Assembly: GCF_010548305.1 (NCBI RefSeq) | Contig: NZ_JAAGLV010000002.1 | Coordinates: forward strand, 372,001 to 436,000 | Origin: Streptomyces sp. SID13031 | GTDB lineage: Bacteria > Actinomycetota > Actinomycetes > Propionibacteriales > Kribbellaceae | Direction: 5' to 3' | Length of the DNA: 64,000 bases | Shown: piece by piece, positions 62,904 through 64,000 of the stretch | How positions within the stretch are numbered: the first letter of the stretch is position 1 | How the letters are laid out: each line of letters begins with the position of its first letter | The notes under the pieces: model-generated | Told to the model about the DNA's origin: nothing | The model's database searches: none | What the model saw: only the letters and a program-made list of their open reading frames with translations | Program-made: the position numbers and the translations under genes

Positions 62904-64000
62904 ATGCATTTGATCCGTCCAGTCGCCTTGCTCGCCAGCCTGGCGCTGCTACTGACCGCCCCACCCGGTGCCGGCGCAGAACCGGTCCGGGAGTCACGCA
63001 AACAACCCACCCGACCACCTGGTACTGCGATGGTCACCCTGATCACCGGCGACCGGGTCGAAGTCGAGAGCACACCTGGCCAGCCGGAACGCGTCAGCTT
63101 CCGCGGTGGTGGTGCCGCCACCGCCGCGGTCATCTCGCGGACCGCCGAGCACACATATGTCATCCCGACGGAAGTCTTGAGCGAGGTCGCCAAGGGCCGC
63201 CTGGACCGTGCCCTGTTCGACGTCAAAGGACTCATCCAGCAAGGCTACGACGACGCACACCGCAAGACACTGCCGGTGATCGTCCAGTACGCCGGCAGCC
63301 CGGCCACCGCGCGGACCCAAGCCAAGAAGGACACTTTCTCCGGTACCACGAAGTCCCGGCTCCTCACCTCGATCGGCGCCCGGGCAACCCAGGTCATCAA
63401 GGGCTCGGCCTTCTGGGGCTCGATCAGCGACCCGGTACCCAGGACCAAGAGCCACCGGGTCGAGCCCCAGATCCGTACCATCCGTCTGGACCGCCGGATA
63501 AAGGCCGCCCTGGACCAGAGCGTCACCCAGATCGGCGCGCCCGCCTCCTGGCAACGCGGCTACACCGGCAAGGGCATCAAGGTTGCCGTCCTCGACACCG
63601 GCATCGACAAGACCCATCCCGATCTCGAAGGCCGGGTCGGCGCCCAGGCCAATTTCTCCGACAGTCCCGACACCCTCGACCGAGTCGGCCACGGCACGCA
63701 CGTTGCGGGCACGATCGCGGGAACCGGCACCGCCTCCCAGGGCAAGTACCGCGGCGTCGCCCCGGACACGACCCTGCTCAACGGCAAAGTCCTCGACGAC
63801 GACGGCTACGGCACCGACTCCAGCATCATCACCGGCATGGAATGGGCCACCACCCAGGGTGCGAAAGTGGTCAATCTCAGCCTCGGCGGCGAGCCCACCG
63901 ACGGCACCGACCCGGTGGCGCAGGCGGTCAACACGCTCAGCCGGCAGACCGGCGCACTGTTCGTGGTCGCGGCCGGAAACTGTTTCGACAAAACACCTGG
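62904..64000 (+). CDS. Secreted S8 (subtilisin-like) peptidase, 3' end outside window
   Basis: The first 365 codons of an exported serine protease. A signal peptide (MHLIRPVALLASLALLLTAP to about AGA) is followed by a propeptide of about 170 residues, including MVTLITGDRVEVE and HTYVIPTEVL, and then the catalytic domain. Asp231 is in VAVLDTGID and His263 in GHGTHVAGTIAG; the nucleophile serine lies beyond the window. Large multidomain members of this type, over 1000 residues, are common in Kribbella-like genomes. AAGGAGCC precedes the ATG. Confidence 0.9.
   Translation, partial: MHLIRPVALLASLALLLTAPPGAGAEPVRESRKQPTRPPGTAMVTLITGDRVEVESTPGQPERVSFRGGGAATAAVISRTAEHTYVIPTEVLSEVAKGRLDRALFDVKGLIQQGYDDAHRKTLPVIVQYAGSPATARTQAKKDTFSGTTKSRLLTSIGARATQVIKGSAFWGSISDPVPRTKSHRVEPQIRTIRLDRRIKAALDQSVTQIGAPASWQRGYTGKGIKVAVLDTGIDKTHPDLEGRVGAQANFSDSPDTLDRVGHGTHVAGTIAGTGTASQGKYRGVAPDTTLLNGKVLDDDGYGTDSSIITGMEWATTQGAKVVNLSLGGEPTDGTDPVAQAVNTLSRQTGALFVVAAGNCFDKTP

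Overview
The window is high-GC actinobacterial DNA, most like Kribbella or a close relative in the Nocardioidales. That assignment rests on gene content, codon use and gene order; I ran no search. There are no rRNA or tRNA genes, no CRISPR array and no intact insertion sequence. Many housekeeping genes have a TANNNT hexamer 6-7 nt before the start codon and no ribosome binding site, which is the leaderless pattern of actinobacteria.

Region 1 (1-8175): the end of an alditol/xylitol oxidase, then a polyamine locus. A FadR-type GntR regulator and a cache-domain protein run leftward. Divergently, an aldehyde dehydrogenase (probably gamma-aminobutyraldehyde dehydrogenase) leads a complete PotABCD-type ABC importer. 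An inverted repeat between the two directions is the likely operator.

Region 2 (8176-24824) is a conserved core whose order recalls Mycobacterium tuberculosis Rv1330c-Rv1341: pncB, clpS, DUF2017, mec, cysO, cysM, murI, an Rv1339-like metallo-beta-lactamase-fold phosphodiesterase, rph and rdgB. Additions here include ileS (type 2 enzyme), an aldo-keto reductase, an alpha/beta hydrolase, a Gfo/Idh/MocA oxidoreductase and an SGNH hydrolase. It ends with an ASCH-like protein and a Pro/Tyr-rich TM2-like membrane protein.

Region 3 (24825-30.5 kb) starts with a tyrosine recombinase coupled to an AbrB-like gene, next to a frameshifted DUF4304-like gene. A FadD-type acyl-CoA synthetase, a small conserved protein and a GT39-like membrane glycosyltransferase follow.

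Region 4 (31.2-59.5 kb) is the unusual part: a regulator island with no visible biosynthetic core. It holds three AfsR/SARP-type NB-ARC-TPR regulators (one truncated), three LuxR-type large ATPases (one a decayed remnant), three small paralogous SAM methyltransferases (one degenerate), two MFS exporters (one truncated at a rearrangement junction) and an amidase. A roughly 42-nt box recurs six times. An ATG always lies exactly 17 nt after its first base. In front of all three methyltransferases this ATG opens a six-codon mini-ORF ending in TAG, and the methyltransferase starts 45-48 nt later. I propose a shared promoter/leader attenuation system run by these signal-transducing ATPase regulators.

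Region 5 (59.6-64 kb): a frameshifted lipoprotein, a small methyltransferase, a RidA protein, remnants of MerR, cupin and MFS genes, and the first 365 codons of a secreted S8 peptidase that runs off the window.
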